From contig NZ_LQQO01000061.1 of the NCBI RefSeq assembly GCF_001619955.1, forward strand, positions 1-64,000: a stretch of 64,000 bases of DNA, read 5' to 3'. Positions 1-8,215 of the stretch are shown here, in pieces; position 1 is the stretch's first letter, and every line of letters begins with the position of its first letter. The position numbers and the translations under genes are program-made. The notes under the pieces were generated by a model. It was given only the letters and a program-made list of their open reading frames with translations. It was not told the DNA's origin and did no database searches. Origin of the DNA: Sphingomonas hankookensis. GTDB taxonomy: Bacteria; Pseudomonadota; Alphaproteobacteria; Sphingomonadales; Sphingomonadaceae.

Positions 1-177
1 GAACCGCTCCAGGAGTGCCGGCACGTCGCTGCCTTTCACCTGATGCCGCGAGATCCGCTCGCCGCGACCCGGCGACAGCGACGTCACCAGCCAGGTGGAG
101 CGGCTCAGCTCCAGCGACACGAAGATTGCGTTCAGCTGCGTGCTGACGGCGGCATGGCATGAGACGGACACGGGCAC
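1..177 (-). CDS. IS110-family transposase, N-terminal part (cut by window edge)
   Basis: The first 59 codons of a minus-strand gene that runs off the left edge. The start is GTG at 177, preceded by AGGAGG (184-189) with 6 nt spacing; an in-frame GTG at 171 is less well placed. The visible protein contains NAIFVSLELSRSTWLVTSLS followed by GRGERISRHQVKG, which I recognise as the start of the RuvC-like (DEDD) domain of IS110-family transposases, in which an early acidic residue is catalytic. The family moves by RNA-guided recombination with a non-coding RNA transcribed from the element end. The catalytic core and Tnp20 domain lie outside the window, so integrity cannot be judged. Family assignment is by recall of related sequences and no search was possible. 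Confidence 0.68.
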   Translation of the reverse strand, partial: MPVSVSCHAAVSTQLNAIFVSLELSRSTWLVTSLSPGRGERISRHQVKGSDVPALLERF

Positions 178-330
178 GGGCAACCTCCTTCACGACAAAG
201 CGGGAAGGTCAGTCTGCCTCAACCGGCGCCAGCCCGCGCCCATGGGATCTTTTTCGTGGCCAAAGTTCACTAAGTTCACACTCGTGCGCGTTTTGCGTTG
301 GGCGTTGGGTGGTGGGTCGGAGATGGTCGG

Positions 331-370
331 AGAAGAAGAAGCGGGACCCCGGGTCTGGCCCGGGGTGACG
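331..370 (+). repeat. Family-A palindrome, lone arm
   Basis: One copy of the element that begins GAAGAAGAAGCGGGACCCCG and ends CCCGGGGTGACG. Other family-A loci (20149-20230, 26639-26723, 47989-48071) carry two copies facing each other, but no partner is visible here within 150 bases on either side. The adjacent IS110 element lies on the side where the partner would be expected. Confidence 0.75.
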
Positions 371-467
371 TGGGAGGTTGGCGGATGGGAAGGATCGGGA
401 CGTTGAGTTTAGCGTAGCGGGTTGGTTGTAGGAAAGTGGGCTAGCCCGTTGCCGTTGCTCTTGGGAC

Positions 468-552
468 GTACCCCCGCGCAGGCGGGGGGCCAGGGTTTTT
501 GGACGCCGGCGTTGCGTTTGAGGTTCTGGATCCCCGCCTACGCGGGGATACG
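468..552. repeat. Family-B inverted pair (REPIN-like)
   Basis: Two arms with the core CCCCGCGCAGGCGGGG / CCCCGCCTACGCGGGG, about 40 bases apart and in opposite orientation. Similar pairs occur at 16009, 16141, 24306 and 53101. Each arm can form a short hairpin and the two arms can pair into a longer one. Confidence 0.75.
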
Positions 553-775
553 GACAAGGCTTTTCCGGACGGGCAATGCCTTGCATTCCGGATTTGCGCC
601 TTCGCAGGGATACGAAGGAAGCCGGGGCGTTCGTGGACGCCCCCCTCCACCGTCCTGCGGACGGTCCCCCTCCCGCGGAGCGGGGAGGATCGGGGTTGCG
701 CGACGTGCAGGCCGCGGCGCGTCTGTCGATGCCCCTATATATAGAGTCTGTCGGCCGTGCTCCGGAACGCCGAAA

Positions 776-804
776 CCCCCGGTGACCGTGATGGTCACCG
801 GGGG
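776..804 (-). terminator. Hairpin terminator of fliC
   Basis: A perfect 12-bp stem (776-787 with 793-804) and a 5-nt loop, lying 68 bases after the fliC stop codon. On the minus strand the stem is followed by a short TTTC run only, so termination would rest mainly on the very stable GC-rich stem. Confidence 0.6.
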
Positions 805-872
805 CTGGCCCGTTGCCGGGAGTCCCGCCGCCGCCGCCTTCATCAAGGGGGAACGGCGGCGGCGGAGCCCGA

Positions 873-2864
873 TTAGCCGAGCAGCTTCAGCACGCCCTGC
901 TGCGACTGGTTGGCCTGCGCCAGCATCGCGGTCGAGGCCTGGCCGAGGATCTGCGCCTTGGCGAGCGCCGTCGATTCCGCCGAGAAGTCGGTGTCTTCGA
1001 TGCGGCTGCGCGCTTCCTGCAGGTTCGACGAGGTGGTCGTCAGGTTGTTGACGGTGACCTGCAGACGGTTCTGCACCGCACCGAGGTCGCCGCGGATCGC
1101 CGAGACCTTGTCGAGCGCCTTGTCGATGGCGTTCATCGCCACCGCGGCATTCGCCTGGGTCGAGACGTTCAGCGCGCCGCCGACCGTATCGGCCGAGCCG
1201 CCCTGGGCCGACAGGCCGACCTTGGCGAGCGAGCCGGTCGGACCGCCCGAACCTTCGACGCGGATTTCCGCACCGGTGTCCGACTTCAGCTCGACACGAC
1301 CACGCAGGGTCAGGCCGGTGGCGATCGCGCCGGTCGAGGCACCGCCGTCATCGCCCTTCATGTCGATGACCAAGCCCGCCGAGGTACCGCCGGTGCCGTC
1401 CTTCAGCGTGATGTCGTTGCCGGTCGACGAGGTGAGGATCAGGTTGCCCTTCTCGTCACTCGACGCGACCAGGCCGCTGATGCCGGCACCGTTGATGTTC
1501 TTCACCACGTCCGACATCGACATACCGCTAACACCGTCCGAGTCGCTAAGCGTCACCGTCGAACCGTTGACAACCAAGGTGTTGGAGGCAACGATCTTCC
1601 CGGCTGCCAGTGCAACGGTCGCCTTGGTCGTAGCGGTTGCGGTGACACCCGACTTGTCGCTGACGGCGTTGATCGCGGCGGCCTTCGATGCGGCCGATGC
1701 GTCGTTCGAGGCACCCACGGCAACGCCGTTGATCTTCACGTCGTCGGTAACGGAGAGTGCAGTATCGCCGACAGCGGTACCTTTTACGCCTTCATTCGAG
1801 GTGGTTTCGTTCAAGCCGAGCGCGGTCAAGCTCGCCGCTGCGCCAGTCGCGCTGCGCTTGATGTCGATCGCTTCGCCGGTCGAGCTCTGCAGGGCGACGA
1901 AGCCGCCATAGGTGCCGTTGGTGAAGCCCGCCTTGCCCGCTGCTGAACCGGCGATTTCAATCGTTTTTCCGGTGTCGTTCGACAGGACGATCTTGCCTTC
2001 GCTGTCGAGCTGCGCGCTGATGCCGCCCACGTCGCGGTTGATCTTGTCGACCAGTTCCTGGCCGTTGGCGCCGGTGATGTCGACGGCTGCGTTCGCACCG
2101 ACCTTGATGGTCAGGCTGCCGGTCGCGGTGATGCCGCCCGCCGCGATCGGACCGCCTGACAGAGTGTTATATGCCTTGGCCGACACGCCGGTCTGGCCGG
2201 TGTTGCCATTGATGCTGGCAGCGGTCGTTTCGGCGTCAGCCGTGGTCAAGGCAGTGCCGAGCGCGTTCTTGCCGTTGAACTGTACGTCGCCGACCGCGAC
2301 GGACGCGGCGTTGATGCGGCCGGTGGTCGCCTGGCCTTCGACACGGTAGCCGTTCAGGCCGAGCGCGGTGGCCGAGGTGCTGGTGAGGCTGACCGAAGTG
2401 GTCTGGCCGGCCTGCGAACCGGTCTGCAGCGTCACGGCCTTCACCGTGCCGTCGAGCAGGTTGATGCCGTTGAAGTTGGTCTTGTTCGCGATGTCGTTGA
2501 TCTGCGCGGTCAGCTGACCGACTTCCGATTGGAGCGACTTGCGTTCCGCCGAACCCAGCGTGCCGTTGGCCGCCTGCCCAGCCAGTTCCTTCATGCGCTG
2601 CAGCATGTTGGTGACTTCGCCCAGCGCGCCTTCGGCGGTCTGCGCCATCGAGATGCCGTCGTTCGCGTTGCGTGCGGCGACTGCCATGGTCTTGATCTGG
2701 CTGGTCATGCGGCTGGCGATGGCGAGGCCGGCGGCGTCGTCCTTGGCCGAGTTGATACGCTTGCCGGTCGACAGGCGCTCCATCGAAGCCTTCAGGGCGT
2801 CGTTGGCAGCGGACGAGGCGTTGGCGGCGCGGAGCGATCCGATGTTGGATCCGATAACGGTCAT
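873..2864 (-). CDS. fliC: Flagellin
   Basis: Filament subunit, secreted through the flagellar export gate and assembled under the FliD cap. The protein has 663 residues. The N-terminal helical D0/D1 region starts [19 protein letters not shown] and runs to about residue 165; the C-terminal helical region (about the last 90 residues) ends [11 protein letters not shown]. Between them lies a roughly 400-residue Gly/Ala/Thr/Ser-rich variable part with flagellin_IN-like stretches such as [16 protein letters not shown] and [17 protein letters not shown], which would form surface domains D2/D3. The chosen ATG has GGAGGA 9 bases upstream and matches the usual flagellin start. It is divergent from the plus-strand flagellar run, has its own FliA-type promoter and a terminator. 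It is longer than minimal alphaproteobacterial flagellins of about 270-400 residues. Confidence 0.96.
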   Translation of the reverse strand: MTVIGSNIGSLRAANASSAANDALKASMERLSTGKRINSAKDDAAGLAIASRMTSQIKTMAVAARNANDGISMAQTAEGALGEVTNMLQRMKELAGQAANGTLGSAERKSLQSEVGQLTAQINDIANKTNFNGINLLDGTVKAVTLQTGSQAGQTTSVSLTSTSATALGLNGYRVEGQATTGRINAASVAVGDVQFNGKNALGTALTTADAETTAASINGNTGQTGVSAKAYNTLSGGPIAAGGITATGSLTIKVGANAAVDITGANGQELVDKINRDVGGISAQLDSEGKIVLSNDTGKTIEIAGSAAGKAGFTNGTYGGFVALQSSTGEAIDIKRSATGAAASLTALGLNETTSNEGVKGTAVGDTALSVTDDVKINGVAVGASNDASAASKAAAINAVSDKSGVTATATTKATVALAAGKIVASNTLVVNGSTVTLSDSDGVSGMSMSDVVKNINGAGISGLVASSDEKGNLILTSSTGNDITLKDGTGGTSAGLVIDMKGDDGGASTGAIATGLTLRGRVELKSDTGAEIRVEGSGGPTGSLAKVGLSAQGGSADTVGGALNVSTQANAAVAMNAIDKALDKVSAIRGDLGAVQNRLQVTVNNLTTTSSNLQEARSRIEDTDFSAESTALAKAQILGQASTAMLAQANQSQQGVLKLLG

Positions 2865-2941
2865 TGGGTGTGTCCTCCAGTCTGACTTCCAGCGCCCCGC
2901 GTCCCCCCTTGAAGCGATCGGGATCGAAGCTGCTGCCCGGA

Positions 2942-2968
2942 GAAACGGCACGCAGCGGACCGGGTTAA
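2942..2968 (-). promoter_or_regulatory. Candidate FliA (sigma-28) promoter of fliC
   Basis: On the minus strand TTAA (2965-2968), 15 bases, then GCCGTTTC (2942-2949). This matches the known sigma-28 pattern TAAA-N15-GCCGATAA in spacing and in the GCCG core. Transcription would start near 2935, giving a leader of about 70 bases before the fliC ATG. A motif with identical spacing precedes fliD (18159-18185), which supports it. Confidence 0.45.
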
Positions 2969-3066
2969 GGAAAAAAGTTCCGGCATTTTGCGGCCCCTCG
3001 CGCGCGCACGAGGGCGTACGCGGAGTACAGAGCCGAATCGGGGTGGATTTTACCGGCCGTTAACCA

Positions 3067-3078
3067 TTTGCCGGCAAA
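3067..3078. promoter_or_regulatory. 12-bp palindrome between fliC and the regulator gene
   Basis: TTTGCCGGCAAA is a perfect palindrome in the divergent fliC / regulator intergenic region, 31 bases before the regulator start. Position and symmetry suit an operator for a dimeric flagellar regulator, perhaps the one encoded just downstream, but no binding evidence is available. Confidence 0.35.
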
Positions 3079-3109
3079 AGGGTGCCGTTCAGGGGGAATG
3101 TCCGAAACG

Positions 3110-4393
3110 ATGCGCTCGATCTATCCATCCGCTGCCGTGCTTGGCGCCAAGTTCACGCTGGTTTCGTCGCTGCGTGCGCAGGGCTTCGCCCTGGCCAATG
3201 CCGGACAGAAGCCGGGGCCGAACGACGTGTTCCTGGTCATGGAAGGCGAAGTGCCGCCGATCGCGGCGCGCACGCTGGTGCTGGCCGATGGTCCCGCCGC
3301 CGCGACGCCGTTTGCGGACGGCCGCCCGGCCCGCCTGTCCTATTCGCATGCCGATACCGAACTGGCCCATGCCTTTGCCGCAGCCCTGCTGTGCGGCCGG
3401 CACGAGGCGGTCGCCGCCGATCCGGAAAGCCTGGCCCTTCAGGCGCTGGCCCGCCGCGTCGCCGGCGCCGACATCACCGTGCTGGTCAACGGCCCGACCG
3501 GCACCGGCAAGGAAGTGCTGGCCCGCACCATCCACGCCGAAAGCGCCCGCGCCGACGGCCCGTTCGTCGCGATCAACTGCGCGGCGCTGCCCGAAACCAT
3601 GCTCGAAGCGATGCTGTTCGGCCATGTGAAGGGCGCGTTCACCGGCGCGGGTGCGGCGGGCGAAGGCTTTTTCCGCGCGGCCCATGGCGGCACGCTGCTG
3701 CTCGACGAGATCGCGGAAATGCCGCTGCCGCTGCAGGCGAAGCTGCTGCGCGTGTTGCAGGAACGCGAAGTCGTGCCGATCGGCGCGACCCAGGCCGAGG
3801 CGGTCGATGTCCGCGTCGTCGCCTGCGCCAATCGCGACCTGCAGGACGAAGTCGCCGCCGGCCGCTTCCGCGCCGATCTTTACTACCGCCTCAGCGTCTT
3901 CCCGCTGACCACCCGCGCGCTGGCCGACCGGCCGGGCGACATCGCTGCGCTCGCTGCCGCGATGGTGGTGCGCCATGCGGGCATGCGTTCGACGCTGCCG
4001 TGGATTTCGGACGAGGCGCTGGCGATGCTCGGCCGCCACGACTGGCCGGGCAATGCCCGCGAGCTGGAAAATGTGATCCAGCGCGCGCTGCTGCTGGGCA
4101 TGGGCGACCGGATCGAGGCGCACGATATCGTGTTCGATCGCGCCAGCACCTCCGCCGCCGCCGCTGCCCCGCGCGCGGTCGAGCCGGTGGCGGCGACGCT
4201 GACCAACATCGTCCAGATCCACGAGTTCGCGGCGATCCGCCGCACGCTGGAGGAATGCGGCGGCAACCGGATCGAGACCGCCCGCCGGCTGGGCATTTCG
4301 GAGCGTACGCTGCGCTACCGCCTCGCCAAGGCGCGTGAGGCCGGCGAGCTGCTGGCCGCTTCGGCGACCCAGTCGATGGCGGCGTCGGCATGA
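3110..4393 (+). CDS. Sigma-54-dependent flagellar transcription regulator (FlbD/FleQ-like)
   Basis: A bacterial enhancer-binding protein of 427 residues. The N-terminal roughly 105 residues resemble no intact receiver domain and lack the usual pair of acidic residues. The AAA+ domain has Walker A GPTGTGKE near residue 128, the sigma-54 contact loop GAFTGA near 174, Walker B LLLDEI near 198 and RADLYYRLSVFPL near 252. A Fis-type helix-turn-helix (NRIETARRLGISERTLRYRL) ends the protein. It overlaps fliE by ATGA, so it is the first gene of the flagellar run and probably activates flagellar promoters. The start is uncertain: ATG 3098 lies only 1 base after AGGGGG, while ATG 3110 has a longer but workable spacing and is preferred. 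I found no well-spaced sigma-54 promoter next to it. Confidence 0.85.
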   Translation: MRSIYPSAAVLGAKFTLVSSLRAQGFALANAGQKPGPNDVFLVMEGEVPPIAARTLVLADGPAAATPFADGRPARLSYSHADTELAHAFAAALLCGRHEAVAADPESLALQALARRVAGADITVLVNGPTGTGKEVLARTIHAESARADGPFVAINCAALPETMLEAMLFGHVKGAFTGAGAAGEGFFRAAHGGTLLLDEIAEMPLPLQAKLLRVLQEREVVPIGATQAEAVDVRVVACANRDLQDEVAAGRFRADLYYRLSVFPLTTRALADRPGDIAALAAAMVVRHAGMRSTLPWISDEALAMLGRHDWPGNARELENVIQRALLLGMGDRIEAHDIVFDRASTSAAAAAPRAVEPVAATLTNIVQIHEFAAIRRTLEECGGNRIETARRLGISERTLRYRLAKAREAGELLAASATQSMAASA

Positions 4394-4755
4394 GCGGCGT
4401 CGGCGGTGTCGGCGGCGCGATGGGCGTCGACCGGGTGATGGCGCTGCGCGCGCAGATCCTCGAGCGCAACCAGGCGCTGTCCAAGGCGAATGCGCAGGTC
4501 GCGGCCGCCCCGGTGCAGGCCGAACCGGCGAAGCCGACCAGCTTCGTCGAGGCGATGGGCGACGCGCTGAAGGGCGTGAACGCGCAGCAGAACAAGGCGA
4601 GCGAATTGTCGGCGATGTACGAACGCGGCGAGACCGTGGACATCGCCAAGGTGATGATGGCGCGCCAGCAGGCATCGGTCGGCTTCGAAGCCACGATGCA
4701 GGTCAGGAACAAACTCTTGTCCGCCTACAAGGACATCATGAGCATGCCGGTCTGA
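4390..4755 (+). CDS. fliE: Flagellar hook-basal body protein FliE
   Basis: Joins the MS ring to the proximal rod and is an early export substrate. The protein has 121 residues. The conserved C-terminal half carries VDIAKVMMARQQASVGFEA and ends VRNKLLSAYKDIMSMPV, the family signature. The N-terminal 45 residues are Ala/Gly-rich and variable. The ATG overlaps the stop of the upstream regulator gene (ATGA), and fliF starts 1 base after the stop, so the genes are translationally coupled. Confidence 0.95.
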   Translation: MSGVGGVGGAMGVDRVMALRAQILERNQALSKANAQVAAAPVQAEPAKPTSFVEAMGDALKGVNAQQNKASELSAMYERGETVDIAKVMMARQQASVGFEATMQVRNKLLSAYKDIMSMPV

Positions 4756-4756
4756 T

Positions 4757-6457
4757 ATGGAAAACGCTCTCGCCACCACCGGTGCAGGCGGCGTTCCCGC
4801 CCCCGCCCCCGCAGCGCCCGCCAAATTCGCTAACCCGCTGACCCAGATCGGCGGGCTGATGAAGCAACCCGCCGTCAAGCGCAGCCTGCCGATGATCTTC
4901 GTCGTCGGGCTGGTGCTGTCGGCGGCGCTGGCGTGGATGGCGCTCGCCACTCCGCCGCAGCGCACGTTGTTCCCGTCGCTGCCCGACAGCGACAAGCAGG
5001 CGGTCGTCGACGCGCTGGGCGCGGCGAAGATCAGCAGCAGCGTGGACGATTCGGGCGGCATCACCGTCGCCGAGGACGATTATCACCGCGCGCGGATTTT
5101 GCTGGCCGGACAGGGCCTGCCCAAGGCGGCGCCGGGCGGCTATGCGATCCTCGACCAGCTGCCGATGGGCGTGTCGCGCGCCGTCGAGGGCGAGCGGCTG
5201 CGCCAGGCGCGCGAGACCGAACTGGCCAAGTCGATCGGCGAGATCGAATCGGTGGCGGATGCGCGCGTCCACCTGGCGATGCCCGAAAGCTCGGTGTTCG
5301 TGCGCGACAATGCGCAGCCCTCCGCCTCGGTCATCGTCCGCCTCGAACCCGGCCGCAGCCTGACCCAGGCGCAGGTCCGTTCGATCGTCAACCTCGTCGC
5401 CTCCTCGATGCCGGGGATGAAGGCCGATCAGGTGACGATCATCGACCAGATGGGCGCGCTGCTGAGCAAGCCGACCGACGGGTCGGAAGGATCGACCCTG
5501 TCGGACGAGCGGATCGATTATCAGCGCCGTATCGAGGACAAGTATCGCGCGCAGCTCAACACGCTGCTGACCCCGCTGCTGGGCGCCGGCAATTTCTCGG
5601 CCGAGATCCAGGCCGATGTCGATCTGGACCAGAGCCAGGCGACGCGCGAAAGCTATGACAAGCAGGGCGTCGTCCGCGCCGAACAGGGCAACTGGGCCGG
5701 CAACACGCCCGGCGAAACCGCCCCCGGCGGCGTGCCCGGCGCGCTGAGCAACACCCCGCCCGCCGCCTCCACGCTGGCGACCGCGACCCCGGGTCCGGCG
5801 GGTGCGACGGTGCAGCCCGGCACCGCGCCCGGCGCCACCCCGCCGGTCAAGACCACCGAGAATTTCAGCCGCGCCTATGACCTGGGCAAGGAAGTGTCGG
5901 TGACCCGCGCCGCGCCGGGATCGATCCGTCGCCTGTCGGTCGCCGTGCTGCTGCGCGAACCCGAAGGCGCCAAGCCGCGTACCCCGGCCGAAATCCAGCA
6001 GATCAACGACCTCGTGAAGGCGGCGGTCGGCTATAACCAGCAGCGCCAGGACACGGTGACGGTCATCAGCCGCAAGTTCTCGCCCGAGGCGGTCGCCGGC
6101 GACGTCGCCCGCCCGTGGTACGATGCCGACTGGGTGCCGATGGCGGCGCGCAACGGCACCGCGCTCATCATCGCGCTGCTGGTGCTTTTCATGGGCGTCC
6201 GCCCGATGGTCAAGGCGATCAACGAGCGGCGCAAGGCCGATGCCGCCGCCGAGACCGCCCGCGTCGCCGCCGCCGAAGCTGCCGCGCAGGCCGCGCTCAA
6301 CGCCCCCGCCGGACCAGCGCCGGTCAGCATGGAGATGCTGGAAACCGCGCAGAATTACGACGACCGGGTCGGCCTCGTCCGTGGCTTCACGCGCGACAAT
6401 CCGACGCGCGCCGCGCTCGCCATTCGTGACATGATCCAGTCGGATACCAAGCAGTGA
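4757..6457 (+). CDS. fliF: Flagellar MS-ring protein FliF
   Basis: Forms the inner-membrane MS ring on which the C ring and export gate are built. The protein has 566 residues. The first membrane helix is near residues 40-62 and the second (NGTALIIALLVLFMGVRP) near 463-480. The periplasmic part has the YscJ/FliF fold, with GLPKAAPGGYAILDQLPMGV near 121 and the ring-building motif LPGMKADQVTIID-type segment near 215. A Pro/Ala/Gly-rich insert occupies about residues 310-370. The cytoplasmic tail (YDDRVGLVRGFTRDNPTRAA) is the FliG-binding region. The stop overlaps the GTG of fliG. Confidence 0.97.
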   Translation: MENALATTGAGGVPAPAPAAPAKFANPLTQIGGLMKQPAVKRSLPMIFVVGLVLSAALAWMALATPPQRTLFPSLPDSDKQAVVDALGAAKISSSVDDSGGITVAEDDYHRARILLAGQGLPKAAPGGYAILDQLPMGVSRAVEGERLRQARETELAKSIGEIESVADARVHLAMPESSVFVRDNAQPSASVIVRLEPGRSLTQAQVRSIVNLVASSMPGMKADQVTIIDQMGALLSKPTDGSEGSTLSDERIDYQRRIEDKYRAQLNTLLTPLLGAGNFSAEIQADVDLDQSQATRESYDKQGVVRAEQGNWAGNTPGETAPGGVPGALSNTPPAASTLATATPGPAGATVQPGTAPGATPPVKTTENFSRAYDLGKEVSVTRAAPGSIRRLSVAVLLREPEGAKPRTPAEIQQINDLVKAAVGYNQQRQDTVTVISRKFSPEAVAGDVARPWYDADWVPMAARNGTALIIALLVLFMGVRPMVKAINERRKADAAAETARVAAAEAAAQAALNAPAGPAPVSMEMLETAQNYDDRVGLVRGFTRDNPTRAALAIRDMIQSDTKQ

Positions 6458-7461
6458 ACGCCCCCGTCCGTATCCAGAGCGGCGTCGAGCGCGCCGCCGT
6501 CCTGATGATGCTGGTCGGCGAGGAGGAAGCCGCCGCCATCCTGCAGAAGCTGGAACCCGAAGAGGTGCAGCAGCTGGGCAAGGCGATGTTCAGCGTCGCC
6601 GATGTCAGCGAGGACGAGGTGTCGGTGGTGCTCGACGATTTCGTCGAGAAGGCGCGCGAGCGCACCACGGTCGGCTTCGATCCGCGCCCGCACATCGAAA
6701 CGGTGATGAACAAGGCGCTGGGCCAGGACAAGGCGGAGAGCGTGCTGGCCAAGATCACGCCGGTCGAGACCGCGTGCCAGATCGAGCTGCTCGACTGGAT
6801 GGATGCGGCCGAGATCGTCAGCCTGATCAAGGACGAGCATCCGCAGATCGCTGCCGTCCTGCTCGCCAACCTCGACCCGAGCGTCGCGGCGCAGGTGCTC
6901 GAAGGACTGCCCGAAGCGTCGCAGCCGCAGATTCTGCACCGTATCGCCAAGCTGGGCCCGATCACGCCCGAGGCGATCGATACGCTGAAGTCGATGGTCG
7001 CGCGCCGCTCGACCGGTCGCACCAGCGGCACCGGCGTGCAGCTGGGCGGGGCGAAGGATGCCGCGAAAATCCTGTCGTCGGGCCGCAAGGCGACCGAGAC
7101 GCGGGTCATGCCCAAGCTGGCCAAGATCGACCGCGACATCGCCCGCCAGATCGAGGACCAGCTGTTCGTCTTCGACAATCTGCTGGAGATGGACGACAAG
7201 AATCTGGGCGTACTGATCCGCAACGTCGACAGCGACCTGCTGGTCCGGGCGCTCAAGGGCGTGGACGAGAATGCGCGCAACCGCTTCCTCGGCTGCATGT
7301 CGGCGCGCGCCGCCGACGGCATTCGCGACGAGATGGAGGCACGCGGCCCGATGAAGCTGGCCGAGGTGCTCGATGCGCAGAAAGGCGTCATCACCGTCGC
7401 GCGCAACCTGGCCAAGGACGGGACGATCATGATGGGCGGCGGCGACGACGATTATGTTTGA
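6454..7461 (+). CDS. fliG: Flagellar motor switch protein FliG
   Basis: C-ring component that meets the stator and couples ion flow to rotation. The protein has 335 residues with N, middle and C domains. The middle-domain EHPQ motif (KDEHPQIAAVLLANLDP) is present near residue 127, and the C-terminal torque helix region (LRNVDSDLLVRALKGVDE-type, near 250) retains charged residues. Translation starts at GTG 6454 within the fliF stop (GTGA). The gene overlaps fliH by 8 bases. Confidence 0.97.
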   Translation: MNAPVRIQSGVERAAVLMMLVGEEEAAAILQKLEPEEVQQLGKAMFSVADVSEDEVSVVLDDFVEKARERTTVGFDPRPHIETVMNKALGQDKAESVLAKITPVETACQIELLDWMDAAEIVSLIKDEHPQIAAVLLANLDPSVAAQVLEGLPEASQPQILHRIAKLGPITPEAIDTLKSMVARRSTGRTSGTGVQLGGAKDAAKILSSGRKATETRVMPKLAKIDRDIARQIEDQLFVFDNLLEMDDKNLGVLIRNVDSDLLVRALKGVDENARNRFLGCMSARAADGIRDEMEARGPMKLAEVLDAQKGVITVARNLAKDGTIMMGGGDDDYV

Positions 7462-8215
7462 GAGCGCCGCCTCCCCCGCCCCCGCCAACGGCTTCGTCGC
7501 CGGCTTCGCCAGCCGCCATGTCGCGGCGGCGGACATCCTGGCCCGCGCCTTCGGTACGCCCGATCCGTTCGCGGCGACCGGCGTCGTGCCGGTTCGTCCG
7601 GCCGATTCCGGCGCGACCGCCGCTGCCCAGCAGCCGGTCGGCCCGAAGCATTTCCGCCCGGCCGATCCCGATGCCAACCCGACCGAGGGATGGGACCCGT
7701 TCAGCGCGGTGGTGGACGACAGCGTCCACGCGCTCGATCCGGTCGCAGAGGCGCATGCGGCGGGCTATGCCGAGGGGCTGGCCGCGGCGGCCGCTGCCAG
7801 CCAGTCCGACACGGCGCGCGACCATGCGCTGCTGGCGAAGCTGGCCGAAGCGCTGGGCGCCGCGACCCATATCGACCGCGAGGCGATGGCCGCGCGGCTG
7901 CGCGAGACGGTGCTGACGCTGGTGCGGCAGATCGTGGGCGAGGTCGGCGTATCGGCCAACCACCTGATCGAACGGATCGACGCCGCCGCCGACCTGCTGG
8001 CCGATGGCGCCGAATCCGCGATCCTGCGCATGCACGAAGCGGATGTGCCGCTGGTCGAGGGCAAGCTGCCCAAGGCGGTGTTCCCGGTCGCCGACGCCCA
8101 TGTCGAGCGCGGCGGCTTCATCCTCGAATCCGCCTCGACCGTGGTCGAGGATGGCCCGTCGCTGTGGCTGGAACAGCTTGGCGCGGAAATCGAAACCGTA
8201 CCGGTGCCCCGCTGA
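7454..8215 (+). CDS. fliH: Flagellar export assembly protein FliH
   Basis: Regulator of the FliI ATPase that links it to the C ring. The protein has 253 residues. The N-terminal part is Pro/Ala-rich; an alanine-rich helical stretch (AHAAGYAEGLAAAAAASQ) near residue 100 is typical of FliH. The C-terminal domain (about 140-250) contains VLTLVRQIVGEVGVSANHLIE and FPVADAHVERGGFILES, as in FliH/YscL proteins. Sequence in this family diverges quickly, but the place between fliG and fliI and the 1-base overlap with fliI (TGATG) make the call secure. Confidence 0.92.
   Translation: MFESAASPAPANGFVAGFASRHVAAADILARAFGTPDPFAATGVVPVRPADSGATAAAQQPVGPKHFRPADPDANPTEGWDPFSAVVDDSVHALDPVAEAHAAGYAEGLAAAAAASQSDTARDHALLAKLAEALGAATHIDREAMAARLRETVLTLVRQIVGEVGVSANHLIERIDAAADLLADGAESAILRMHEADVPLVEGKLPKAVFPVADAHVERGGFILESASTVVEDGPSLWLEQLGAEIETVPVPR

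Larger units (their letters stand above)
178..872. other. Non-coding stretch between the IS110 gene and fliC
   Basis: No convincing gene in about 695 bases. Going from left: the presumed non-coding end of the IS110 element (178 to about 330), a single family-A palindrome arm (331-370), a family-B inverted pair (468-552), a CCCTCC...GGGAGG-type palindrome near 646-690, an AT-rich ctatatatag around 735-744, and the fliC terminator (776-804). Open frames here are low-complexity or encoded by the palindromes and show no plausible start signals. Confidence 0.6.

Noticed and set aside
813..1946. Plus-strand open frames opposite fliC
   Set aside because: Arg/Val-rich shadow peptides with no ribosome site; fliC has conserved ends and its own promoter and terminator on the other strand.
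3060..3090. Possible sigma-54 promoter (CGGCACCCTTTTGC) near 3070-3085 on either strand
   Set aside because: The GG to GC spacing is 9 bases instead of the required 10, so it is not accepted as a sigma-54 site.
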